Shown here piece by piece: positions 45,245 to 53,759 of a stretch of DNA of 64,000 nucleotides (within the stretch, counting starts at the first letter, position 1; each line of letters begins with the position of its first letter). The position numbers and the translations under genes are program-made. The DNA is from an uncultured Bacteroidia bacterium (GTDB taxonomy: Bacteria; Bacteroidota; Bacteroidia; Bacteroidales; Prolixibacteraceae), in assembly GCA_903897145.1 (NCBI GenBank), contig CAIUAN010000038.1, forward strand, positions 62,001-126,000, given 5' to 3'. The notes under the pieces were generated by a model that saw nothing but the letters and a program-made list of their open reading frames with translations, did not search any database and had not been told where the DNA came from.

Positions 45245-48021
45245 TCCGTTTGAAATATTACCTTTTCATAATAGCGCTTTTTATAACCCTTACGAATTTT
45301 GCTCAGAGTCATTTTTCGGCTGCCAATTTAAAATGCGACTCGAAAACGAATCCGATTGGTCTAGCTGTTAAAAATCCACTTTTAAGCTGGGAGCTTCATT
45401 CGTTAGATCGGGATCTCAATCAGTCGGCTTACCAGATTCTAGTTTCAGAAAGCTTAGATAAACTAACCAACCTAATTGGCGATTGTTGGGATTCTAAAGT
45501 TGTAAAATCAAGTCAATCAAACACAATCGTATACAATGGTCTTCCCTTGAATCCAGAGAAAAAATATTTTTGGAAGGTTAAAGTGTTTAATCAAAAAGGG
45601 AAAGAGAGTGCATGGAGTGAACCGGCATCCTGGGAAATGGGGCTATTATCGAATGTCGACTGGGAAAAAGCAACCTGGATTAGTTATGAGAATCTTCCTA
45701 CAAATATGACGGTTGTCCCAGGGGTTCCGGGGGACGGAGAGAAACTAGGTAATAAAGCAGTTAAAAGAAGTGTAGTCCCACTATTCAGAAAAGAATTCAA
45801 GGCCGAAAAAGAGATTAAAGATGCAACACTATTCATAAGTGGTCTGGGCAGTTACGAAGCTTCAATTAATGGACAAAAAATTGGAGAAAGCTTTCTCACG
45901 CCTGGCTGGACTGATTATACTAAAGTCTGTCTGTATAACACCTACGATGTAACCTCAAAAATTAAACTGGGGAATAATGCCATTGGTGTGATCGTTGGAA
46001 ATGGTTTTTACAATATCAACCGGGAGCGCTACCGGAAATTGGTCATTGCCTATGGTTATCCTACGATGATCAGCAAACTTAAAATTAATTATACCGATGG
46101 ATCATCAAAAACCATAGTCTCAGATAATACCTGGAAATGCACTCCCTCACCAATTATTTATTCAAGCATTTATGGCGGTGAAGATTATGATGCGAGAGCA
46201 GAGCAAAAAGGGTGGAACATGCCCGACTTTAAAGAGATCAAATGGAAGTCAGCACTTGTAGCTACTGAACCGAAAGGGGAGCTAAGCAGCGAAACCGACA
46301 ACCCAATTACCATCCACCAAACGATCAATGTAAAAGATATTGAACACCCAGAGCCAGGGAAATATTTATATGATTTTGGTCAAAACTGCTCTGGTGTTGT
46401 GGAACTAAAGGTCACAGGCAAGAGAGGCTCAATCATCAAGATGACCCCTGGAGAATTGATCACGCCAGATCGTAAGATCAATCAAAAAGCTTCTGGCACA
46501 CCTTATACCTTATCGTATACCTTAAAAGGCGAAGGTGTGGAGACTTGGAGGCCAAAATTTACCTATTATGGGTTTCGTTATGTCATGGTGGAAGGTGGGG
46601 CTCCAGCTTCAGAAAAGCCAGGTAAATACAAACCTTCGATTATCAATATGCAGCTGCTACATACCTGCAATTCAGCCCCAAGAGTTGGAGAGTTCAGTTG
46701 TTCAAATGATTTATTCAATCAAATTAACACACTAATTGACTGGGCAATAAGAAGTAATATTCAAAGTGTTGTGACTGATTGTCCTCATCGTGAAAAACTA
46801 GGATGGCTAGAGCAGACCTATCTAATGGGTGCTTCCATGTTTTACAACTACAACCTTTACCCGCTCTATCGCAAAGCTATTCGAGATATGATAGATGCGC
46901 AGACAGCAGAGGGATTAGTGCCTGATATTGCACCTGAATTTGTCCCGTTCTCTGGAGGATTTAGGGACTCACCCGAATGGGGTAGTGCAGGAGTAATTTT
47001 ACCATTTATGCTCTGGCAATGGTATGGCGATTTAAGTGTCGTGGAGGAGGCATTACCGATGATGCGGAAATATGTCAATTACCTCGATAAAAAATCAGAT
47101 GGTCATATTCTTAATTATGGATTAGGCGACTGGGTTGACCTTGGTCCTAAGCCACCTGGCGAAGCACAATTAACGCCCAAAGCACTTACTGCTACAGCAA
47201 TCTATTACTATGATATTATTCTTTTAGCCAAGATGCTCAGGGCTACTAAAAACATTGAAGAAGCGACCAAGCTTGATGATTTAGCCAATGAGGTAAAAAA
47301 AGCATTTAATGCGAAATTTTACAACAAAAAAACCAAATCCTATTCAACAGGGAGTCAAACGGCTATTGCCATGCCATTATATGTAGGTTTAGTGGATGAA
47401 AAAGAGCGCAAAAACGTAGTAAAATCTTTAGTGGAATCGATAAACGATTCGAAAAAAGCACTTACAGCTGGTGATATTGGCTTTCACTTCTTAGTGAAAG
47501 CACTTGAGGAAAATGGCTGTTCGCCATTACTATTCGAGATGAATTTCCGTAATGATGTGCCAGGATATGGTTTTCAACTAAAAAAGGGGGCCACAGCCTT
47601 AACTGAATCATGGCCAGCATTAGAAAATGTATCAAATAATCACTTGATGCTTGGTCATTTAATGGAGTGGTTTTACACCGGATTAGGTGGCATTAAGCAA
47701 GATGAAGGAGGTATTTCATTTAAGAATATCGTTATTAGACCAGAGATCGTAGGTGATCTTACCTGGGTGAAATCGAGCTATCATTCACCTTATGGGCTAA
47801 TAAAAAGCGATTGGAAAAAAGAGGCATCTGCGCTAGAGATGAAGATTGAAATACCTGCTAACACCTCAGCAACCATATTCTTTCCAACCACACAAAAAGG
47901 TTCGATCACAGAAGATGGCAAAAAAATCACCGTGCAAAAAAATGGAGATGGAAAATTCTTCATTAAGATTGGTTCTGGAAGCTACACATTTAGAATGGAT
48001 TACGTAAGTCCTAAAAAATAA
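45241..48021 (+). CDS. Predicted alpha-L-rhamnosidase, GH78 (926 aa)
   Basis: A secreted GH78 enzyme with leader MIRLKYYLFIIALFITLTNF. An N-terminal Fn3-like domain (about 25-140) is followed by the Bac_rhamnosid N-terminal domain (SYEASINGQKIGESFLTPGW), a concanavalin-like region, an (alpha/alpha)6 barrel from about 480, and a C-terminal beta-sandwich. The active loop is DCPHREKLGWLEQ with D513 and E518; the position equivalent to the third acid is Gln, as in a common Bacteroidota subgroup. The C-terminal Glu is in GATALTESWPALEN. It cleaves terminal L-rhamnose by inversion. It overlaps the GH43 gene. Confidence 0.95.
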   Translation: MIRLKYYLFIIALFITLTNFAQSHFSAANLKCDSKTNPIGLAVKNPLLSWELHSLDRDLNQSAYQILVSESLDKLTNLIGDCWDSKVVKSSQSNTIVYNGLPLNPEKKYFWKVKVFNQKGKESAWSEPASWEMGLLSNVDWEKATWISYENLPTNMTVVPGVPGDGEKLGNKAVKRSVVPLFRKEFKAEKEIKDATLFISGLGSYEASINGQKIGESFLTPGWTDYTKVCLYNTYDVTSKIKLGNNAIGVIVGNGFYNINRERYRKLVIAYGYPTMISKLKINYTDGSSKTIVSDNTWKCTPSPIIYSSIYGGEDYDARAEQKGWNMPDFKEIKWKSALVATEPKGELSSETDNPITIHQTINVKDIEHPEPGKYLYDFGQNCSGVVELKVTGKRGSIIKMTPGELITPDRKINQKASGTPYTLSYTLKGEGVETWRPKFTYYGFRYVMVEGGAPASEKPGKYKPSIINMQLLHTCNSAPRVGEFSCSNDLFNQINTLIDWAIRSNIQSVVTDCPHREKLGWLEQTYLMGASMFYNYNLYPLYRKAIRDMIDAQTAEGLVPDIAPEFVPFSGGFRDSPEWGSAGVILPFMLWQWYGDLSVVEEALPMMRKYVNYLDKKSDGHILNYGLGDWVDLGPKPPGEAQLTPKALTATAIYYYDIILLAKMLRATKNIEEATKLDDLANEVKKAFNAKFYNKKTKSYSTGSQTAIAMPLYVGLVDEKERKNVVKSLVESINDSKKALTAGDIGFHFLVKALEENGCSPLLFEMNFRNDVPGYGFQLKKGATALTESWPALENVSNNHLMLGHLMEWFYTGLGGIKQDEGGISFKNIVIRPEIVGDLTWVKSSYHSPYGLIKSDWKKEASALEMKIEIPANTSATIFFPTTQKGSITEDGKKITVQKNGDGKFFIKIGSGSYTFRMDYVSPKK

Positions 48022-48024
48022 CTC

Positions 48025-49254
48025 ATGCAAAATTCGGATTTTAAATCACCAAACAGTCGTCGTAAATTTATTGGAAATGCAGGAATAGGTGCTACTGCAC
48101 TAACGGTACTGCCCCATATGGCAGGTGCTTATTTGCCGAAAACAGATCAGAAAATTAGAATTGGCATTGTAGGTGGCCGATTTGGCGCTGGATTCCAATT
48201 CCATGAGCATCCAAACTGCATTGTTCAAGCAGTGAGTGACTTGCGTGCCGACAGACGCGAGAATTTGATGAAGGCCTACAAGTGTTCGAAAACTTATGAA
48301 TCCTTAGAAAAGCTATTGCATGATCCAAAGATAGACGCCGTATTTATTGCCACTCCAGCTCCAGATCATGTCAAGCATGTGCTAGCCTCTCTCGAGGCCG
48401 GAAAGCATGTATTGTGCGCTGTTCCAGCGGCTCTTAACATTGAAGACTGTTATAAGCTTAGAGAGGCAGTGCGCCGAACAGGCTTAACCTATATGATGGC
48501 TGAAACGAGTGTCTACAGACAAAATACCATTTCAGTGCGAAAATTCCATGAAGAAGGACGCTTTGGTGAGATATTTAGTGCAGCAGCCGAGTACAACCAT
48601 CCAGGACTAGAAACCTTATGGTTTGAAGATGGAAAACCAACCTGGCGCCATGGATTACCTCCCCTCTTATATCCAACCCACTGCACATCATTTCTGGTAT
48701 CTGTGACTGGTGAGAGACTTGCAAGTGTGAGTGGTTTAGGCTGGGGAGACAATAGTTCAATGTTAAAAAACAATCCATATCAGAACCCTTTCTGGAATGA
48801 AACAGCATTCTTTCAAACAGATAAAAATCATCCTTTTAGAGTTGAAGTAAATTGGAAGGGAGCTCTTATAAATGCTGAAAGAGCTGAATGGAGGGGGACT
48901 AAGATGAGTTTTATCTCTTCGCCAAATGAATCCAGCGCACATACCATAGTCAAAATTGCGGATACCGATGCAAAAGATGATGGCGGATTTCAAATCAAAG
49001 CCAACGTTACAGAAAAATACGTTCAACCGAAGTGGTGGCAGACTGATCTTTTACCGGAGGCAATGCGTCATGACTCAGGGCACGACGGCTCACATAGCTT
49101 TATAACCCACGAATTTATCGATTCGCTCATTCACAAGCGCCTGCCCAAAGTTAACATCTATGAAGCACTTGCCTACACTGCACCAGGAATCATAGCCCAC
49201 CAGTCGGCTTTGAAAAATGGAGAACCGATGAATATCCCAAATTTTGATAAGTAG
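48025..49254 (+). CDS. Tat-leader Gfo/Idh/MocA family protein lacking the EKP motif
   Basis: A 409-aa protein with a twin-Arg leader (NSRRKFIGNAGIGATAL). The Rossmann motif is IRIGIVGGRFGAGF, and an alpha/beta C-terminal domain follows. The usual EKP motif, whose Lys lies near the nicotinamide and substrate, is replaced by A132-V133-P134 (VLCAVPAAL). So it may bind NAD(P) without classical dehydrogenation or use other residues. It is 3 bp after the first GH78 gene and 32 bp before the second, so it belongs to the same transcript. Confidence 0.85.
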   Translation: MQNSDFKSPNSRRKFIGNAGIGATALTVLPHMAGAYLPKTDQKIRIGIVGGRFGAGFQFHEHPNCIVQAVSDLRADRRENLMKAYKCSKTYESLEKLLHDPKIDAVFIATPAPDHVKHVLASLEAGKHVLCAVPAALNIEDCYKLREAVRRTGLTYMMAETSVYRQNTISVRKFHEEGRFGEIFSAAAEYNHPGLETLWFEDGKPTWRHGLPPLLYPTHCTSFLVSVTGERLASVSGLGWGDNSSMLKNNPYQNPFWNETAFFQTDKNHPFRVEVNWKGALINAERAEWRGTKMSFISSPNESSAHTIVKIADTDAKDDGGFQIKANVTEKYVQPKWWQTDLLPEAMRHDSGHDGSHSFITHEFIDSLIHKRLPKVNIYEALAYTAPGIIAHQSALKNGEPMNIPNFDK

Positions 49255-49286
49255 AACCTCAAGCCACCAACAACGAATACTTAATC

Positions 49287-51800
49287 ATGAATGCTAAAGC
49301 CGCGTATTTAACTCTTGCCATTGGCCTGATTGGAAGCCTTACCTGCTTTAGTCTAGCGACAAATAAAGTCACAGATCCAAATAAATTAGCAGGAGCAAAA
49401 TGGATTGGGGACAATAAGCCACTTCCAAGTTCCGACTCCTTGTATTATTTAAATGATGCTGCACCAGAGTTCCGCAAGACGTTCAAGGTGGCTGGCGAAT
49501 TGAGATCAGCAAAGCTATTTATTACTGCAGCAGGGTATTATGTAGCAAAACTTAATGGAAAGAAGATTGGAAAAAGTTTTCTAGATCCCGCCTGGACTAC
49601 CTACAGCAAACGAATATACTATTCAACCTACGATATTACGTCTCAGATTTTACCTGATCAAAATAGTATTGTTGTTTCGATCGGCAATGGATTTTACAAT
49701 CCTCTACCCCTTCGCATGTGGGGCACCTATAATCTAAGGAAGACTTTGTCAGTAGGCAGACCCGCGTTTATTGCTAAACTAGTACTCATATATAAAAATG
49801 GTCACCAAGAGACGATTAATACCGATTCATCATGGAAATTTGCCACTGGACCGATCCTACGAAATAGCGTTTACCTAGGAGAGGTATATGATGCACGGAA
49901 GAAGCTAAACAACTGGTCGAAAGTGTCCACTAAAAATCAATCATGGACGAATGCCAGCGTAGTAGATGGTCCAGGTGGAAATCTGCAGAAAGCTTTCTTT
50001 CCAGCTATACACCAAACAGAATTTCAAAAACCCATTAAAATAACCACTCCAAAGCCTCAAGTTTATGTGGTTGATATGGGTAAAAATTATACTGGTCTTT
50101 ATAAAATTCGACTTAGAGGTAAGGAAGGAGAAAAAATAACGCTCCGATTTGGAGAGCGAATCTATACCAACGGAGAATTAAATCCAATGACGGCGGTTTG
50201 TGGACAAATCAAAAAACAAGGTCGCGGTGGTCCCGGTGCACCAGCCATTGCGTGGCAAAGTGACGAATATATTTTTGGGAAAGAGAAAGAAGTCTGGTAC
50301 AGCCCTCAATTTACTTTTCACGTTTTTAGATACATCGAAATCACTGGTCTCACTCTAGCCCCTAAATTATCTGACATCCAAGGGATTGTTTTACACACAA
50401 ATGTAAAAACCAATGGTACTTTTAACTCCTCATCTTTATTGCTTAATTCCATCCAAAATGCGACCAGACAAACTTTTGTAAATAACCTAATGAGTGTGCA
50501 GTCGGACTGTCCAGGACGTGAACGATTTGGTTATGGAGGTGACCTAAACGCGACAAGCGAATCTTTTATCTGCAACTACAACATGCAGCAATTTTACAGA
50601 AAGACGATTTACGATTGGACTGACGTAGTGATGGATACTGCATTTGTTGATGTAGCGCCTTTTGTGATGAAATACTGCGGAATTAGCTGGGAATCAGCAC
50701 TTCTTACCACACAATACAACCTATACAAATATTACAACGATACCGCAATTGTGAATGAGATGTATGACTTTGACCTAAAATGGATGGACAAGGTGGCACG
50801 AATTCATCCTACCAGCATGGTCCACAAAGGGTTAGCTGATCACGAATCCATGATACCTGTACCTGTAGAACTAATTGGAACTAGTCATTACCTGCAATGT
50901 GCTCATATTATGAAGCAGTTTGCGACCCTGAAAAAAGATAAAACAAACGAACTAAAATTTGGGGAGTTAGAAAAAAATATCGCATCACAGTTAGTTAGTA
51001 TGTTTTGGCAAAGTCCTATTAAATCACCGATTAAAAGTCAAACACTGCTAGATAAGCTATTAAGCTTTTTAGAGAAAAATACCCCACCTCAACTACTCAA
51101 TATATTTTGGAAAGCCCCGATTAAACCACCAATAAATAAGCAAACACTTTTTGCGACACTTCTGTACCATAATCTTATCCCAGAAAAAGAGAAGCCAGCA
51201 GCAGCAGACTCACTTTTGAATGCACTGAAAAATGGCGTAAATGGTCATTTTACGACCGGTATTTTTGGAACTAAATATATTCTTGAAGCGCTCTCACAAG
51301 CTGGCTATGCCGATAAAGTTTTTGATATCGTAAATTCGAGAGAATATCCGGGATGGGGATTTATGATCGACAAAGGGGCCACCACCCTTTGGGAAACTTG
51401 GAAAGAAAGCGAAGATACTTATTCAAATTGTCATCCTATGTTTGGAACTGTTTCCGAATGGTCTTACAGATGGTTAGGTGGCATTCGGCAAACTGAAAAT
51501 CAAGTAGGATTTAAAAAGTTCATCATTGCCCCTTTTCTTCCAAAAGATCTAAAATATGTAAATTGCAGTTATAAATCACCGCAAGGATTAATAACATCAA
51601 ATTGGGAGAAAACAACTCCTTCGGCAACAGTGTTTAAGATTCGTATTCCCAAAAGTTCGGAAGCAGAGGTTTCCTTGCCTTTTGATAAATTTAAAAGTAT
51701 AAGTTTAGTCATGAATTCGAAAATGGCAAATGTTAAACATTTGAATTCAGCAAATATTAAATTGACCGAAGGGACCTATCACATCGAGGTCATTCAATAA
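49287..51800 (+). CDS. Predicted alpha-L-rhamnosidase, GH78 (837 aa) with internal duplication
   Basis: A secreted GH78 enzyme without the N-terminal Fn3-like domain of its neighbour. Leader AAYLTLAIGLIGSLTCFSLA. The substrate-binding domain (GYYVAKLNGKKIGKSFLDPAW) and the (alpha/alpha)6 barrel are present. Catalytic acids D407, E412 and D419 lie in DCPGRERFGYGGD and the C-terminal Glu is E703 in GATTLWETW, so the site is complete. Residues 566-592 and 600-626 are an imperfect tandem repeat (14 of 27 identical) inserted in the barrel. It should act on a substrate distinct from the 926-aa enzyme. Confidence 0.92.
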   Translation: MNAKAAYLTLAIGLIGSLTCFSLATNKVTDPNKLAGAKWIGDNKPLPSSDSLYYLNDAAPEFRKTFKVAGELRSAKLFITAAGYYVAKLNGKKIGKSFLDPAWTTYSKRIYYSTYDITSQILPDQNSIVVSIGNGFYNPLPLRMWGTYNLRKTLSVGRPAFIAKLVLIYKNGHQETINTDSSWKFATGPILRNSVYLGEVYDARKKLNNWSKVSTKNQSWTNASVVDGPGGNLQKAFFPAIHQTEFQKPIKITTPKPQVYVVDMGKNYTGLYKIRLRGKEGEKITLRFGERIYTNGELNPMTAVCGQIKKQGRGGPGAPAIAWQSDEYIFGKEKEVWYSPQFTFHVFRYIEITGLTLAPKLSDIQGIVLHTNVKTNGTFNSSSLLLNSIQNATRQTFVNNLMSVQSDCPGRERFGYGGDLNATSESFICNYNMQQFYRKTIYDWTDVVMDTAFVDVAPFVMKYCGISWESALLTTQYNLYKYYNDTAIVNEMYDFDLKWMDKVARIHPTSMVHKGLADHESMIPVPVELIGTSHYLQCAHIMKQFATLKKDKTNELKFGELEKNIASQLVSMFWQSPIKSPIKSQTLLDKLLSFLEKNTPPQLLNIFWKAPIKPPINKQTLFATLLYHNLIPEKEKPAAADSLLNALKNGVNGHFTTGIFGTKYILEALSQAGYADKVFDIVNSREYPGWGFMIDKGATTLWETWKESEDTYSNCHPMFGTVSEWSYRWLGGIRQTENQVGFKKFIIAPFLPKDLKYVNCSYKSPQGLITSNWEKTTPSATVFKIRIPKSSEAEVSLPFDKFKSISLVMNSKMANVKHLNSANIKLTEGTYHIEVIQ
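50982..51164 (+). repeat. Tandem duplication inside the 837-aa GH78 gene
   Basis: Two copies of an 81-bp coding segment (50982-51062 and 51084-51164, 102 bp period). The protein copies share FW, PIK, PI, QTL and LL, 14 of 27 residues. The second copy aligns with the barrel segment found in other GH78 proteins; the first looks like the extra one. Confidence 0.7.
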
Positions 51801-51866
51801 TTAATAGGCTAATGTTTAACGACGACAAAAAATTAGATTAAGACCTTCGAATTCTGATCATGAAAA

Positions 51867-51918
51867 CATTCAAGCATAAAAAAAGACGCATCGCTGCGTC
51901 TTTTTTTATGCTTGAATG
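51867..51918. terminator. Bidirectional terminator with a perfect 24-bp stem
   Basis: A perfect inverted repeat, arms 51867-51890 and 51895-51918, loop TCGC. The lower stem holds A and T tracts of seven that serve as the U-run in either direction. It separates the converging GH78 and oxidoreductase genes. Confidence 0.92.
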
Positions 51919-51928
51919 CGAAATACGA

Positions 51929-53278
51929 CTAATATTTAAAAACTTTACCGCCAGCCATTACTTGTTGAGTTTTCTCATCAAATGTAGCTTTCTCTCCTGT
52001 ACGAAGAGCAGCGGTTGTCATAATATTAGCAATTGAATGACTATAGCCAGCCTCAACAGGAGCGTTAGTCTTTGGATTATTAGCACGGACACAGTCCATC
52101 CAATTCTTCATATGCGCATTAGTTAAACTGTCTGCACCAGTATTTGAGTTCGTTTCCACTTTCTCTTGTGGAAGTAAAAACTCTGCAAGCAAATTCTCTT
52201 TATAGCCCATATCCTTGGCATATTTCTCTTTTAATCCCCCTTCAGAAGTAACCTTGTTGGTATCTAAATCCAGCTTTCCTCCATTGGAGAAATACCACTC
52301 TTTAACCCCACCAGCCTCATTGGTTTGACGAGACGAGTATATAACTTGGAAACCCTCCTCTTTATTATCTAATGGACCGTAATCAAATACCGCGCTCATG
52401 GTATCAAAATTTCTACGTCCATCTTTCCAAACATAAATACTTCCATTAGCAGCCACCGAACGTGGATGAGGAAGATGAGAGAACCAATGGACCGTGTCGA
52501 TCTGATGCGACATCCACTGACCAGGAATACCTGAAGAATATGGCCAAAACAACCTAAACTCTAAATATTTACGTGGATCCCACTTCTCATAAGGACGATT
52601 TAACAAAAAGCGTTTCCAATCGGTATCAGACTCCTTAATCGAAGCGACCTCTTTGGCACGACGCCAACGACCTGGCTGATTGACATTCCAAGTCATTTCA
52701 ACCGCACATATCTTACCAAACTTACCTGCTTGAATAAAATCATGAGCAGCTTGATAATTCGGACCAGAACGTCTTTGAGACCCAATCTGAACAACTTTAC
52801 CACTATCCTTCACTGCTTTCTTTGCATAGATAGCATCATCCATCGTTTCAGCAAAAGGTTTTTCGCAATAAACATGCATCCCTGCCGTAACCGACTGTCC
52901 ACAAAGCACTGCATGTTGAAAGTCAGCTGTTGATATGATGGCTGCATCAAGTTTTAAATTGTAAAACTCATCGGTATTACGAGTACCAACTGCCGTTGTA
53001 TCATTGTGTTTCTTAATCCAATCAAGGCCATCTTGACGACGCTTGTTCCAAATATCACAAACAGCAACAAATTCGAAGTTCATCTCTTTCGAATATTTCT
53101 GAAAAGCTAATCCTAAAGCACTCTCAAAACGACCAGAGAAACCAAGAATTCCAACCTGAACCCGATCGTTTGCTCCAATTATTCGACCATAACTCTTTGA
53201 GGTCATGCCCACACCACCAATGGTTAGACCTGCGGCACCAATTGCGGATTTTTGAATAAATTCTCTTCTATTTGACAT
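51929..53278 (-). CDS. Tat-leader Gfo/Idh/MocA family oxidoreductase
   Basis: A 449-aa protein with a twin-Arg leader (SNRREFIQKSAIGAAGLTIG). The Rossmann motif is VQVGILGFSGRF, and the catalytic EKP is intact in MHVYCEKPFAETMDDAI. The C-terminal domain has WMSHQIDTVHWF, with a conserved His. It may oxidise a sugar or glycoside at C3 in the periplasm using tightly bound NAD(P); the substrate is unknown. Transcribed toward the island, it has its own upstream region with a LacI-like palindrome at 53330-53337. Confidence 0.87.
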   Translation of the reverse strand: MSNRREFIQKSAIGAAGLTIGGVGMTSKSYGRIIGANDRVQVGILGFSGRFESALGLAFQKYSKEMNFEFVAVCDIWNKRRQDGLDWIKKHNDTTAVGTRNTDEFYNLKLDAAIISTADFQHAVLCGQSVTAGMHVYCEKPFAETMDDAIYAKKAVKDSGKVVQIGSQRRSGPNYQAAHDFIQAGKFGKICAVEMTWNVNQPGRWRRAKEVASIKESDTDWKRFLLNRPYEKWDPRKYLEFRLFWPYSSGIPGQWMSHQIDTVHWFSHLPHPRSVAANGSIYVWKDGRRNFDTMSAVFDYGPLDNKEEGFQVIYSSRQTNEAGGVKEWYFSNGGKLDLDTNKVTSEGGLKEKYAKDMGYKENLLAEFLLPQEKVETNSNTGADSLTNAHMKNWMDCVRANNPKTNAPVEAGYSHSIANIMTTAALRTGEKATFDEKTQQVMAGGKVFKY

Positions 53279-53759
53279 GGTACTATTTTAAATTGTTAAT
53301 GAATAGGCGTATATTTTTTCCGTGTACGATAACGTTACGAAGATAATTAATTCTTTATCTTATTAGAAATGTTTTACAACATATCAATATTTTCAAATAG
53401 ACAGAGAAAACTTAGATAATAAATAGCTGTGCTAGTAACAAATAGTGCAAAACTTAAAAAGCCTAAAACCAGTTTCAGAAAACTAGCTTTAAGCTTTTCA
53501 ATTATTTTAGTTGACAATATAAACAATAACTCAATAAGGAACTTTAAAATCTATTGTGTCTATTGTGTGTGTTTTCTATTGTGTCCTATTGTGTTTTATT
53601 TTCATTATTCTTTTTCAACACATAGGCACATAGGTCACATCAGAAAGCACATTAGAATCTACTGTGTCTATTGTGTTTTTCCCTATTGTGTTCTATGTGT
53701 TTTCTTTTTTTCTTTTCAACACATTAGGCACATAGGTCACAGTAAAATCCTTCGACAAA
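53279..53759. other. 481-bp intergenic region with repeats and a possible operator
   Basis: No credible gene; a 155-codon frame at 53429-53896 is low-complexity and overlaps the acyl-CoA dehydrogenase gene on the opposite strand. The left part holds TAACGTTA (53330-53337), about 52 bp upstream of the oxidoreductase start. The right part holds the duplicated repeat described separately. Confidence 0.6.
53548..53745. repeat. Duplicated CTATTGTGT / ACACATAGG intergenic repeat
   Basis: Two head-to-tail units (about 53549-53642 and 53657-53745). Each starts with several copies of CTATTGTGT and ends with CAACACATAGGCACATAGG or a variant of it, so each unit can fold on itself through CTATGTG / CACATAG pairing across a T-rich loop. 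Similar motifs recur between genes in Bacteroidota genomes. Confidence 0.75.

Noticed and set aside
53548-53745. CRISPR array
   Set aside because: Only two units, irregular internal copies, no constant repeat-spacer length and no cas genes in the window.
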